Below are positions 54,661-63,369 of a DNA stretch of 64,000 nucleotides, piece by piece (the stretch's first letter is position 1; each line of letters starts with the position of its first letter). The translations under genes and the position numbers were made by a program. The DNA is from Lachnospiraceae bacterium. Lineage in GTDB: Bacteria > Bacillota > Clostridia > Lachnospirales > Lachnospiraceae. The DNA lies in NCBI GenBank assembly GCA_017940415.1, contig JAGAYR010000040.1, positions 1 through 64,000 of the forward strand, written 5' to 3'. The notes below the pieces were generated by a model. That model was given only the letters and a program-made list of their open reading frames with translations, ran no database searches and was not told the DNA's origin.

Positions 54661-55514
54661 TGAAAAAAGTTCTTATATATGCAAATAAATATAAGGATCC
54701 GGACGGAGTTATAACCAAGAGAGTTTCGGATCATCTTGATAAAAAAGGCATTGCCTGGAGCGTGATCGTATCGGACCTTGTCAGAACCGAAGACAAAGAT
54801 GCCGACATGGGACTTAAACCCGGGGAATACGATTGCATTATAGTTCTCGGAGGAGACGGAACCGTTCTTCAGGCTGCAAGGGAAGCAAGAGAACTGGAGA
54901 TTCCCATTGTCGGAGTGAACTTAGGCAGACTGGGATTCCTCACAGAGATTGAGCCCGACAGAATAGAAGACAGTCTGGACAGGATCATCAGCGAAGATGT
55001 GATCATCGAGAAAAGAATGATGCTTCGCGGTGAGGTTGTCAGGAAAAATGGAGAAGTGATCACAAGTCGATCTCTTAACGATATTGTTATCAGCAGATTC
55101 GGAGGAATGAATCTCATCAAACTTCCGGTATATGTAAACGGACAGTTCCTGAAAGATTATCTGGGAGACGGAATCATAGTTACCACCCCCACGGGATCAT
55201 CGGGATATAATCTGTCTGCCGGCGGTCCCATAGCAATACCTACATCCGATGTTATGATCATGACTTCCATCTGTTCCCATTCTCTTATCCAGGCAAGTAT
55301 CATTCTTTCAGCACAGGATAAGATAGAAGTGAGAATTCCCGAAACGGATGCTGATTTCAGACCCGCAGAGTGTTCTTTTGACGGAAGTATAAGAGTGCTT
55401 CTGGAAAAAGGAGATATTGTAAGGATCAGAAAATCTGATAAATACACAGACTTTATCAGACTTAATAACCTTAGTTTCCTTGAAACCCTGCACAAGAAAC
55501 TCGGAGATACCTGA
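54657..55514 (+). CDS. nadK: NAD kinase
   Basis: Phosphorylates NAD to NADP. 285 residues with the signature LGGDGTVLQAAR near 63 and the conserved TPTGSSGYNLSAGGPI near 178. ATG 54657 or 54660 may be used; both overlap or touch the tlyA stop. argR starts at its stop codon. Confidence 0.94.
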   Translation: MMKKVLIYANKYKDPDGVITKRVSDHLDKKGIAWSVIVSDLVRTEDKDADMGLKPGEYDCIIVLGGDGTVLQAAREARELEIPIVGVNLGRLGFLTEIEPDRIEDSLDRIISEDVIIEKRMMLRGEVVRKNGEVITSRSLNDIVISRFGGMNLIKLPVYVNGQFLKDYLGDGIIVTTPTGSSGYNLSAGGPIAIPTSDVMIMTSICSHSLIQASIILSAQDKIEVRIPETDADFRPAECSFDGSIRVLLEKGDIVRIRKSDKYTDFIRLNNLSFLETLHKKLGDT

Positions 55515-55972
55515 TGCTGAAAAAAGAAGAAAGACAAAGAGCAATATTAAACCTCATAGAAAGCCGTGACATATCGACCCAGGAGGAACTCTGTGCGCTT
55601 CTTGAAGAAGCCGGATTTCCCGCTACTCAGGCAACCGTATCCAGAGACATCCGTGAACTGTCTCTGTCAAAGATGCCCTCGGATCTTACGGGTCAGAAAT
55701 ATGTAAGGATTCGCATGTCCGAAGGTGATATGGATGAGAAATATTCCAGAGTACTCAGGGACGGATTCGTCACCATGGATAAGGCACAGAGTCTTCTCGT
55801 GCTCAAGACCGTTGCCGGAATGGCAATGGCTGTTGCCGCATCCATCGATGCAATGCATCTGAAAGAAGTAACCGGATGTATCGCCGGTGACGATACCATC
55901 ATGATAGCCGTAAAAGATGCGTCATCCGTGGACGGACTTATGGCAAGGATCAAAGACATAGTCGGACAGTAA
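55514..55972 (+). CDS. argR: Arginine repressor ArgR
   Basis: 152 residues. The N-terminal winged helix has QATVSRDIREL near residue 38; the C-terminal oligomerisation domain has the arginine-contacting GCIAGDDTIMIA near 121. It represses arginine synthesis when arginine is abundant, and its place before recN is conserved in Firmicutes. No arg genes are in the window. ATG 55514 overlaps the nadK stop. Confidence 0.95.
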   Translation: MLKKEERQRAILNLIESRDISTQEELCALLEEAGFPATQATVSRDIRELSLSKMPSDLTGQKYVRIRMSEGDMDEKYSRVLRDGFVTMDKAQSLLVLKTVAGMAMAVAASIDAMHLKEVTGCIAGDDTIMIAVKDASSVDGLMARIKDIVGQ

Positions 55973-56027
55973 ACATATACCTGTTTCCACCGCTGATTCA
56001 AAACCGAAAGAGGCGGAAAAAGTTCAA

Positions 56028-57713
56028 ATGCTTAAGAATCTACATGTACAAAATCTGGCTCTGATTGAGGATGCTGATATCGATTTCTCAGAGGGCCTTA
56101 ATATCCTCACCGGCGAAACCGGTGCGGGAAAATCACTGCTCATGGGCTCTGTGATGATGGCCATGGGTTCCAAGTTTGATACCTCCATGATAAGAAAAGG
56201 AACGGAACAGGCTCTTGTGGAGCTTGTTTTTGATGCGGTTCCCGAAAAGGCTCTGGAGGTGCTTAAAGAACTTGATATATATCCGGAAGATGACGGAAGC
56301 GTCATAATCAAAAGAACATGTTCAACCTCAAGAAGTTCATGTAAGATCAACGGTTCCAACGTAGCCGTGAGGGAGATGAAAAAACTCGCACAGGCTTTTA
56401 TTGATATACACGGACAAAGGGATTATGAGACATTGCTCAAAAAGTCCGAACTTCTGAGTATCCTGGATCTTTACTCCGGAGATAAAATGCCTGAACTGCT
56501 TTCCGAAGTACGGGATAAATATCATGTAATGACGGCACTTCGTGAAAAGCTTGAAGAGGAAACTTCCGATACCGGTGCATCTTCAAGAGATGCTTCGCTT
56601 GCGGAGTTTGAAGTCGGTGAGATAGAAGATGCAGCGCTTACGGAAGGTGAGGACGAAGAACTTGAAGTATCTTACCGTAAGCTGAATAACTTCAAGAAGA
56701 TTGCCGAAGGTCTTGTAAGAGCTCATGAAATGATCGGTTCCGATGATGGAGAAAATGCATTTTCTCTTACGTCTATGGCATTAAGAGAGCTTTCTCAGAT
56801 TTCGGAATATGACGATGAAGTTAAAGGCTTTGAGGAAGAATTAAGATCCGCGGAATCAATATTGGGTGATCTGAATATGTCCCTCGGTTCCTATATATCT
56901 TCCATGGAATTTGATGAGGAAGAATTTGCACGTGTAGAGGAAAGACTCGATCTTATCAATAAGCTGAAGAGCAAATACGGAAGAACTATTTCCGATATTC
57001 TCAGATATGCGGAGGAAAGAAAAGAAGTACTTGCCAAATATGCGGATTACGATGCGTATCTTGATAAGCTTAAAGAAGATGTGAAGAAGGCTGAGGAGGA
57101 TTATTCCAAGGCTGCGCGCAAAGTATCGGATATCCGCAGAAAGAATGCACCTCTTCTTCAAAAGGAATTAACGGAAAGGTTGATGGATCTTAACTTTAAT
57201 ACCGTCGATCTCGAAGTGAGACTGGAAGAAGTAAAGCCCGGACCTTCAGGAACGGATCAGGTTGATTTTTATATTTCATTTAATCCCGGAGAAGACAGAA
57301 AGCCTTTGGCGGAGGCTTCGTCCGGAGGTGAACTTTCCAGAATGATGCTGGCCGTCAAAACTGTTATGGCGGGAAGAGAAGATACGGGAACTCTCATCTT
57401 TGATGAGATAGATGCCGGGATCAGCGGAATAACCGCATGGAAAGTTGCCGAGTCTTTATCGGGAGTATCAAGGCACCATCAGGTTATCTGTATCACACAT
57501 CTGCCACAGATCGCGGCAATGGCTGATCATCATTTCGTCATCGTAAAATCGTCCGACGGCGGTTCTACCACCACCGATATCAGACTTACGGATGAGGAAG
57601 GATCTGTAGCTGAGATAGCAAGACTGCTGGGCTCCGATTCCCTTTCGGAAAGTTCTCTGTCTAACGCAAGGGATCTTAAATCCAAGGCAAACGAATCCAA
57701 AAAGTCCATATAA
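56028..57713 (+). CDS. recN: DNA repair protein RecN
   Basis: SMC-like ATPase for double-strand-break repair, 561 residues. Walker A GETGAGKSLL is near residue 29, a long coiled-coil fills about 155-375, the signature ASSGGELSRMML is near 429 and Walker B LIFDEIDAGISG near 459. Preceded by a 55-base gap without a clear promoter. No simple terminator follows, but a REP-like hairpin stands 58 bases downstream. Confidence 0.95.
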   Translation: MLKNLHVQNLALIEDADIDFSEGLNILTGETGAGKSLLMGSVMMAMGSKFDTSMIRKGTEQALVELVFDAVPEKALEVLKELDIYPEDDGSVIIKRTCSTSRSSCKINGSNVAVREMKKLAQAFIDIHGQRDYETLLKKSELLSILDLYSGDKMPELLSEVRDKYHVMTALREKLEEETSDTGASSRDASLAEFEVGEIEDAALTEGEDEELEVSYRKLNNFKKIAEGLVRAHEMIGSDDGENAFSLTSMALRELSQISEYDDEVKGFEEELRSAESILGDLNMSLGSYISSMEFDEEEFARVEERLDLINKLKSKYGRTISDILRYAEERKEVLAKYADYDAYLDKLKEDVKKAEEDYSKAARKVSDIRRKNAPLLQKELTERLMDLNFNTVDLEVRLEEVKPGPSGTDQVDFYISFNPGEDRKPLAEASSGGELSRMMLAVKTVMAGREDTGTLIFDEIDAGISGITAWKVAESLSGVSRHHQVICITHLPQIAAMADHHFVIVKSSDGGSTTTDIRLTDEEGSVAEIARLLGSDSLSESSLSNARDLKSKANESKKSI

Positions 57714-57771
57714 ACATGTTCTGAAATGACGTTTATCACCTTAATTCCGTCTTATTAATTGAGATGACAAT

Positions 57772-57855
57772 GGGGACGCTTCATTTTTGTCATCGGATAT
57801 AGATATCTTTATTGAATACTTATACCTGATGACAAAAAAGAAACGTCCCCTTTTT
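57772..57855. repeat. Second REP-like inverted repeat with GGGGACG ends
   Basis: Arms at 57772-57794 and 57828-57850 are complementary over 23 bp with two mismatches, around a 33-base AT-rich loop, followed by TTTTT. Ends GGGGACG/CGTCCCC match the element at 23466. It could terminate recN on the + strand. Confidence 0.75.
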
Positions 57856-57900
57856 CATCCTAAAAGAACCGCCCCCACTGTCTTTTGTAAGGAGGAGATT

Positions 57901-59586
57901 ATGAAAAAGAGATACTTAGCCCTGATACTTGCCTGCTTTATGACTGTATCTTTGACACTGTCCGCATGCGGAAGTCTTTCCGATGCAATCGTTCGGGAAG
58001 AAGATGATGAGAAAGATCAGGATGAAGACAAGGACGATGACGAGGAAGAAGAGGAAGAGATTGTCTATGTTGACACCATAGATGAGGACGATCTTGAAGA
58101 TCAGATTAAGGTTATCGTCAAGAAAAGCGATGAGTGGATCGTGCCCTCGGGAGGCAGCGCTGCCATAGATCACGTGGAATACTGTGTTACCGACCTTGAT
58201 CATAACGGCAGGGCGGAAGTTATTTCCGTACAGCATTTTGAATATGAGGGGGCAACCGAAGTCCATATCTATGAAGTGGATGAAAAGTGTAAGGGACTTA
58301 AAGAAGCAAAATGGAAATATAAGGGAGTTGAAGTGACTTCGGATAAATGCCCTGATTTTGCCTATGATTCATACATCTCAACTTATTATGACAAGAAGAA
58401 AAACGAAACCCATTTCCTGATGGATAATTTCTTTGATAACGGAAACGGTGAGTACGGTATTACTTATTGCGAACTTACTTATTCCGAAGGAAAGATGGTT
58501 TGCTGGAATTACGGTGCATTCATCTCCGGTGATGAAAAGGAATTTTTCGTGGATGACGGAACTGAGATCGACAACATGGATGATTTTGTCGATTATATGC
58601 TCGATTATCCCAAGAGACGTAATGAAAAGCAGGCTTTCTTCGGCATGTATAAAGATTTTACCTTTGAAAAGGTGAGAAATCTTGATGATTCCTATCTCAG
58701 TACTATGCTGACCGATTCTTACAGGGTTTATGCAGGTGAGTACGATTTTGAAGAATTCTATGAGAAGTATAATATAGAGCCCATTATTGATGATTCTTCC
58801 ACCGATATAGATTACGACGATCTTGTGGGCTCGTGGATGCTATATTCCAGTGATGACGGATACGAAACTGAGTACTATGACAAGGATTCAAACGGATATT
58901 TCGTTATTGAGATCCGCTCAAATATGACTGCGATATTTTACGCTTACTTTGACGGTAAAGAATCTTTCAAGAAAGATTTGACCGTATATGAAAGCAGCGG
59001 AAACTGGATTCTGGAATTACGTGATCCCGAAGGTGATATTCTGGATGAAGATCTGGACTATGTTCAGTTCATGATCATGGATATGGCGGATGACGGACAG
59101 GATATATACGTTTATAACCTTGTTTATGACAAAGACGGATATATCGAAGAAGGCTATGAGATGGTCTTCATCAAAGATAAGAATTCCGGAAGCGGAAACA
59201 GTTCGGATGCTTCCTTGGACAGATATATCGGTGAGTGGGAACTTGTTTCCAGTGAGATAGAGGGTGACGTAACTTATTACGAACCGGGCGGATCCTTTAA
59301 TGCCACTTTGATCGTAAGTGAGGATGGCATGGCTTCTCTTAAAGAGTACAGGAACAGAAGGCTTGATCTGGAGATAAATGCAGAGCTGGCATTTGACAAT
59401 GCCGGGCTTCCGTTTTTCGGATACGGTGACGAAGATGCACTAACCGCTCCAATCGCGTTCGAGACATATACATTCTTCCTTAACATTGCCGATTACAACA
59501 GCCTGGATGTATATCTTGATTTCTATGATGAAGACGGAGAAATGCTGGGTGGATGTGTCCTGACTTTTGAGAAAACCTACGGTTAA
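57901..59586 (+). CDS. Acidic lipoprotein, paralogue 1
   Basis: 561 residues. A signal peptide ends in the lipobox LSAC near residue 21, followed by an Asp/Glu-rich tether (about 28-60). Residues 63-280 share a domain with the next two genes, including a calcium-loop-like DLDHNGRAE near 99 and a Y-rich middle. Two C-terminal repeats carry GSWMLYSS and GEWELVSS (lipocalin-like G-x-W) with EGDVTYYEPGG. No enzyme motif is seen. ATG 57901 has AAGGAGGAG upstream; the longer frame begins inside the hairpin and is rejected. Predicted to sit on the outer face of the membrane. Confidence 0.8.
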   Translation: MKKRYLALILACFMTVSLTLSACGSLSDAIVREEDDEKDQDEDKDDDEEEEEEIVYVDTIDEDDLEDQIKVIVKKSDEWIVPSGGSAAIDHVEYCVTDLDHNGRAEVISVQHFEYEGATEVHIYEVDEKCKGLKEAKWKYKGVEVTSDKCPDFAYDSYISTYYDKKKNETHFLMDNFFDNGNGEYGITYCELTYSEGKMVCWNYGAFISGDEKEFFVDDGTEIDNMDDFVDYMLDYPKRRNEKQAFFGMYKDFTFEKVRNLDDSYLSTMLTDSYRVYAGEYDFEEFYEKYNIEPIIDDSSTDIDYDDLVGSWMLYSSDDGYETEYYDKDSNGYFVIEIRSNMTAIFYAYFDGKESFKKDLTVYESSGNWILELRDPEGDILDEDLDYVQFMIMDMADDGQDIYVYNLVYDKDGYIEEGYEMVFIKDKNSGSGNSSDASLDRYIGEWELVSSEIEGDVTYYEPGGSFNATLIVSEDGMASLKEYRNRRLDLEINAELAFDNAGLPFFGYGDEDALTAPIAFETYTFFLNIADYNSLDVYLDFYDEDGEMLGGCVLTFEKTYG

Positions 59587-59602
59587 GTATCAGAGGATAA
59601 TT

Positions 59603-60943
59603 ATGAGAAAAAAGTATTTTGCGCTGATGATGGCGGGACTTCTTTGTTCTTCATTCTTTATGTCGGGCTGTGGAAGAGCAGCTGATACGGAAGAAGAAAC
59701 AGTCCGTGAAGATGAAGAAGAGGATGAAGCCAAAGACGAGGATGAGGGTGACGAGGACGAAGATGACAGAACTTCCGATGAATCGGAGGATGAAGAAGTA
59801 AAGCCTCAGAGTTCCGCACCGGTCAAATCCATCGATGAAGATACTCTGACTTCACAGACTGAAGTTTTTTTAAACGGCCGTGATGAGTGGGTTATATCTG
59901 CGGAAGATGCTCTCGAGTACGACAATACTTTCTATGCAATGACGGATCTGAATTACAACGGCCGTGCAGAGATTTTTGTCGGATACTGGATAGGCAGGGT
60001 AAATGATACTACCGTTAACGTATATGAGATAAATGAAACAGGAGACGGCTTTAAGAAACTTGACTGGTGCTTTACCGGATGTGATTCCGAGAAAAGTTCA
60101 TGTCCCGAAGTTCAGATGAGTGCATATGTTCAGGCATATTATGACAAGGACGCAGGTATATCTCATTACCTTTTCCATGATTTTTACCTGTATTCTTTTA
60201 CCGACGGTGGAATGAGATTCTGCGATCTTTCCATAGTGGGGGATACAGTTTTCAGTGATGCTTATGCCATGACCTTTTCCCAGGGTTCCGACGGAGATGA
60301 GGTAGATACGTTTTACGGTCCCAATGGCGAGATGGGAGAATCGGAATATACCGTTTATACTTCTACATATCCCAGAGGCTATACCCTTAAAGATCTGAAT
60401 ATCGGATTTTATTACGGGGATGATGTATATTTACAGAGCGGTCCGGCAATGCAGTATATGGATGATAAAGATCTCGGTGATATCCTGAAGAATTCATACC
60501 GTGTATTTGCGGGAAGAATGGATTACGGTGATTTTTATGATCTGTACATGGTCGAAGAAACGTCCATGACTCCCGAGGAACTTCTGGAAGCATCCATAGG
60601 AAGCTGGGGACTTGTCATGACCGAAACAGAGGGAGACATCACTTATTATTCTCCCGGAGATGACCTCTATAAGACTTTGGATGTATATGAGGACAGTTCG
60701 ATACACCTGGTCGAAGAAGCAGGTACGCCTGTAGCGTATGAGATGGATATGAATGTGCTCGAGCACGGAGACGGCTCGCTTATGGGTACATTCATGCCTG
60801 CGGCAAAAGACGGCAGATTCTATGATGAGATCGTAATTTCAATCATGGATGTTGAGAACGGATTGCTTGTGGTTAAAATGAATGCATGGGCCGGACAGAC
60901 CTATCTCGGAGAAAGTATGTGGTACTTCGAGAAATTAGATTGA
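59603..60943 (+). CDS. Acidic lipoprotein, paralogue 2
   Basis: 446 residues, related to both neighbours. Lipobox MSGC near residue 21, then a long Glu/Asp tether (about 26-62), the shared domain with DLNYNGRAE near 114, and a single C-terminal G-x-W repeat with TEGDITYYSPGDDLY near 347. ATG 59603 is preceded by GAGGATAA, 17 bases after the previous stop. Function unknown. Confidence 0.8.
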   Translation: MRKKYFALMMAGLLCSSFFMSGCGRAADTEEETVREDEEEDEAKDEDEGDEDEDDRTSDESEDEEVKPQSSAPVKSIDEDTLTSQTEVFLNGRDEWVISAEDALEYDNTFYAMTDLNYNGRAEIFVGYWIGRVNDTTVNVYEINETGDGFKKLDWCFTGCDSEKSSCPEVQMSAYVQAYYDKDAGISHYLFHDFYLYSFTDGGMRFCDLSIVGDTVFSDAYAMTFSQGSDGDEVDTFYGPNGEMGESEYTVYTSTYPRGYTLKDLNIGFYYGDDVYLQSGPAMQYMDDKDLGDILKNSYRVFAGRMDYGDFYDLYMVEETSMTPEELLEASIGSWGLVMTETEGDITYYSPGDDLYKTLDVYEDSSIHLVEEAGTPVAYEMDMNVLEHGDGSLMGTFMPAAKDGRFYDEIVISIMDVENGLLVVKMNAWAGQTYLGESMWYFEKLD

Positions 60944-60957
60944 TCGGAGATGATTTT

Positions 60958-62289
60958 ATGAAAAAGAAGTATTTGGCTCTTTTACTGTCATGTATGCTCG
61001 TTACACCCTGTTTCCTTTCTTCCTGCGGAAAAATTGCTGATGAGACCACAGCAGAAGAAGATGAAGATGATGACGAAGACGAGGATGATGACGAAGACGA
61101 TGATAAGGATGATAAAGAAGATGAGGAGGATGCGGAAGAATCCGTAAAACCCGAAGAACCTGTCATTGTCAAAGAGATTGCGGATGAGGATCTGTATTCG
61201 CAGATAGAAATCTTCCTGAAAAACCGTGATGATATTTTATTTCCGGAATCGGATGATTATGCCCATACTACCTGCATGCTCTGTGATCTGGATCATAACG
61301 GCAGATGTGAACTGATCCTTACGGGAGCAAGATGGTACGGTACGACACATGAATGCCATGTCTACGAGATCAACGAAGAAGGTGACGGTATATATGAACC
61401 TGATTACGAATATCTGGGCGTAGATCCGGATGAGGGGTTTATAGATTTTAACCGCTTCAGTTATACGGAAGCGTATTTTGATAAGAACGACAGCTCTTTC
61501 CATTACCTGATATGGGAGAGCCTTCCCGATAATCCTTCGAATACATATGGTTCAGTATATTGTGACATTACTTTAAGAAACGGAACCATAGAAAATAATA
61601 TGTACGGAAAATATACATATCAGTACACAGACTCGGGATATGTATATGAATATTTTGGTCCTGACGGCGATATGGATAAGGATGGTTTCGACGAATACAT
61701 AGAAAACTACGCCGCAGACAGAGTGACTAAGAGATTTCATTTCGGTATATACGAAGGAGATTATTATTATCCCGTATCGGACGGCGATATAGAAACAATG
61801 GATTCGGATAAACTTGCCGAAGTGCTTGCAGACTCATACAGGGTCTTTATCGAGTCGATGAGCGAATCCGATTATCTGGCAGTCCACTCTCTTCACAGCA
61901 ACCATTATGATGATCCTCAGAAATTACTTGAGGATTGCGTCGGAAGCTGGGGAATATACCTGACGGATACTGAAGGTGATATTACTTATTATGAGCCGGG
62001 TGATCCTTATTATATGCTCCTTGATGTATATGAGGACGGATCAATCTGGGTTCAGAGATATATGAACACCGAATATGAAAGGGATCTCACCGCAACACTG
62101 GAAAATTACGATCCCGGAATGCTCAGAGCAATATACATCCCTGATCCCAAGGACGATGTGTACTATGATTACATGGAACTTGTGATCACAGAGATCAACA
62201 CGGACGGAATGCTGGTTCTTTCCACCTCTTCCATGAGCGGAGATGAATATCTGGGAGGAAGTACCTGGTATTTTGTCAGACTTGATTGA
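60958..62289 (+). CDS. Acidic lipoprotein, paralogue 3
   Basis: 443 residues. Lipobox LSSC near residue 22, a very acidic Asp/Glu run (about 30-62), the shared domain with DLDHNGRCE near 113, and one G-x-W repeat with TEGDITYYEPGDPY near 336. ATG 60958 follows CGGAGA, 15 bases after paralogue 2. The three genes look like tandem duplications that diverged. Confidence 0.8.
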   Translation: MKKKYLALLLSCMLVTPCFLSSCGKIADETTAEEDEDDDEDEDDDEDDDKDDKEDEEDAEESVKPEEPVIVKEIADEDLYSQIEIFLKNRDDILFPESDDYAHTTCMLCDLDHNGRCELILTGARWYGTTHECHVYEINEEGDGIYEPDYEYLGVDPDEGFIDFNRFSYTEAYFDKNDSSFHYLIWESLPDNPSNTYGSVYCDITLRNGTIENNMYGKYTYQYTDSGYVYEYFGPDGDMDKDGFDEYIENYAADRVTKRFHFGIYEGDYYYPVSDGDIETMDSDKLAEVLADSYRVFIESMSESDYLAVHSLHSNHYDDPQKLLEDCVGSWGIYLTDTEGDITYYEPGDPYYMLLDVYEDGSIWVQRYMNTEYERDLTATLENYDPGMLRAIYIPDPKDDVYYDYMELVITEINTDGMLVLSTSSMSGDEYLGGSTWYFVRLD

Positions 62290-62315
62290 TGTATCGGGTA
62301 AAGCAGGTTTTATAT

Positions 62316-62344
62316 TTGACTGCAAACCATGTCGGTGGTATTGT
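62316..62344 (+). promoter_or_regulatory. Promoter of the fourth lipoprotein gene
   Basis: TTGACT at 62316-62321 and TATTGT at 62339-62344 with 17 bp between, 38 bases before the ATG. Confidence 0.5.
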
Positions 62345-62381
62345 TTGATATGGCTTGTTATAAAAATGAGGAGGTTAAAAA

Positions 62382-63224
62382 ATGAAAAAAACAGCTATTA
62401 AAAAAGTTGTATCCCTTTCACTTATGCTTACACTTCTTGCAAGCATGTGCGGATGTGGTGCAGCCAAGACTTTCCCCATCGAAGTATCCGAGACCAAGGT
62501 TGAGGTTGAGGTTGATGAGAAAGTAAAGGTAGAGATCGAGAATTATGATGATCTCAAAGACGTAGTCGTAGAGATCGATGACGAGGACATTGCTAAGGTT
62601 AAGGAAAGCAATGGAACCATCACCATCACCGGACTTGAGGACGGAAAAGCTAAGGTTACCGTTACCGCTTCCAATTCCGAAGATGAGATTACCATCAAGG
62701 TTACCGTTACCGCTCCCGAAGAGCCTGAACCCGAGCCCGAACCCGAGCCCGAACCTGAACCCGAACCCGAGCCCGAACCTGAACCCGAGCCTGAACCTTC
62801 CACCTCAACTACAGGATCTGTAGATGACTGGTACGGAACCTATTCAGGATACATCATGCTCACCGGAACCGATGCATGGGAAGATCAGGACTATGTTTGG
62901 GAAGATGTTGTAGCAAAGGTTGGACATGTTGACGGCGGAGATTACTTCGAAGGCTTCTCAGACACCATGGATCTTTGGGGTGGCGAGTGGTCACAGGAGT
63001 CAAATTATCCCATCTTCACCTTCTGGGTTGACCTTACCGAGGATAAGATGACCGCTGACTGTGAGAATGATGCATGGATCCTTGATGATAACGATATTTC
63101 AGACGCATCAAGCTACCTGTGGTGGTATGCTTCCGAGCGTGATTATCTGATGTTCTCTTATGATTATTATGATTCCGATTACAACGGAGGCTTCAGCGTA
63201 TTCGTTTGCCTTGAGAAGGACTGA
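62382..63224 (+). CDS. Lipoprotein with Ig-like domain, Glu-Pro linker and C-terminal domain
   Basis: 280 residues. The signal peptide ends in MCGC near residue 25-26. Residues 32-112 resemble a bacterial Ig-like (BIG2) fold: IEVSETKVEVEVDEKVKV, then ITITGLEDGKAKVTVTAS. A linker of about a dozen Glu-Pro pairs (about 114-140) follows, then an aromatic and acidic C-terminal domain (DWYGTYSGYI...), faintly like the G-x-W repeats of the three preceding genes. It is probably surface-exposed. GAGGAGG precedes ATG 62382. Function unknown. Confidence 0.78.
   Translation: MKKTAIKKVVSLSLMLTLLASMCGCGAAKTFPIEVSETKVEVEVDEKVKVEIENYDDLKDVVVEIDDEDIAKVKESNGTITITGLEDGKAKVTVTASNSEDEITIKVTVTAPEEPEPEPEPEPEPEPEPEPEPEPEPEPSTSTTGSVDDWYGTYSGYIMLTGTDAWEDQDYVWEDVVAKVGHVDGGDYFEGFSDTMDLWGGEWSQESNYPIFTFWVDLTEDKMTADCENDAWILDDNDISDASSYLWWYASERDYLMFSYDYYDSDYNGGFSVFVCLEKD
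62722..62798 (+). repeat. Glu-Pro-coding short tandem repeat
   Basis: Six-base units CCCGAG/CCCGAA/CCTGAA alternate through the linker of the lipoprotein, so length could vary by slippage without frame loss. Confidence 0.8.
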
Positions 63225-63242
63225 TACGTAAATAACTAAGGG

Positions 63243-63275
63243 TCAAGGGGAAAATTCCCCTTGGCTCTTTTTTTG
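63243..63275 (+). terminator. Terminator of the lipoprotein gene
   Basis: CAAGGGG and CCCCTTG form a stem around AAAATT, followed by GCTC and eight T. Confidence 0.85.
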
Positions 63276-63316
63276 TCCGATCAGAACCGTCCTGCGGCGG
63301 CTTTCGGACTCTATAC

Positions 63317-63345
63317 TTGAAAAATTAACTCTCATGCGTTATATT
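63317..63345 (+). promoter_or_regulatory. typA promoter
   Basis: TTGAAA at 63317-63322 and TATATT at 63340-63345 with 17 bp between, 24 bases before the ATG. Confidence 0.6.
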
Positions 63346-63369
63346 ATTAAGGTTTTGAGAGGAGTTATT

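Noticed and set aside
62543..62823. Ser/Gly-rich - strand frame and Pro/Leu-rich + frame over the Glu-Pro linker
   Set aside because: Shadow frames produced by the six-base repeat inside the lipoprotein gene.
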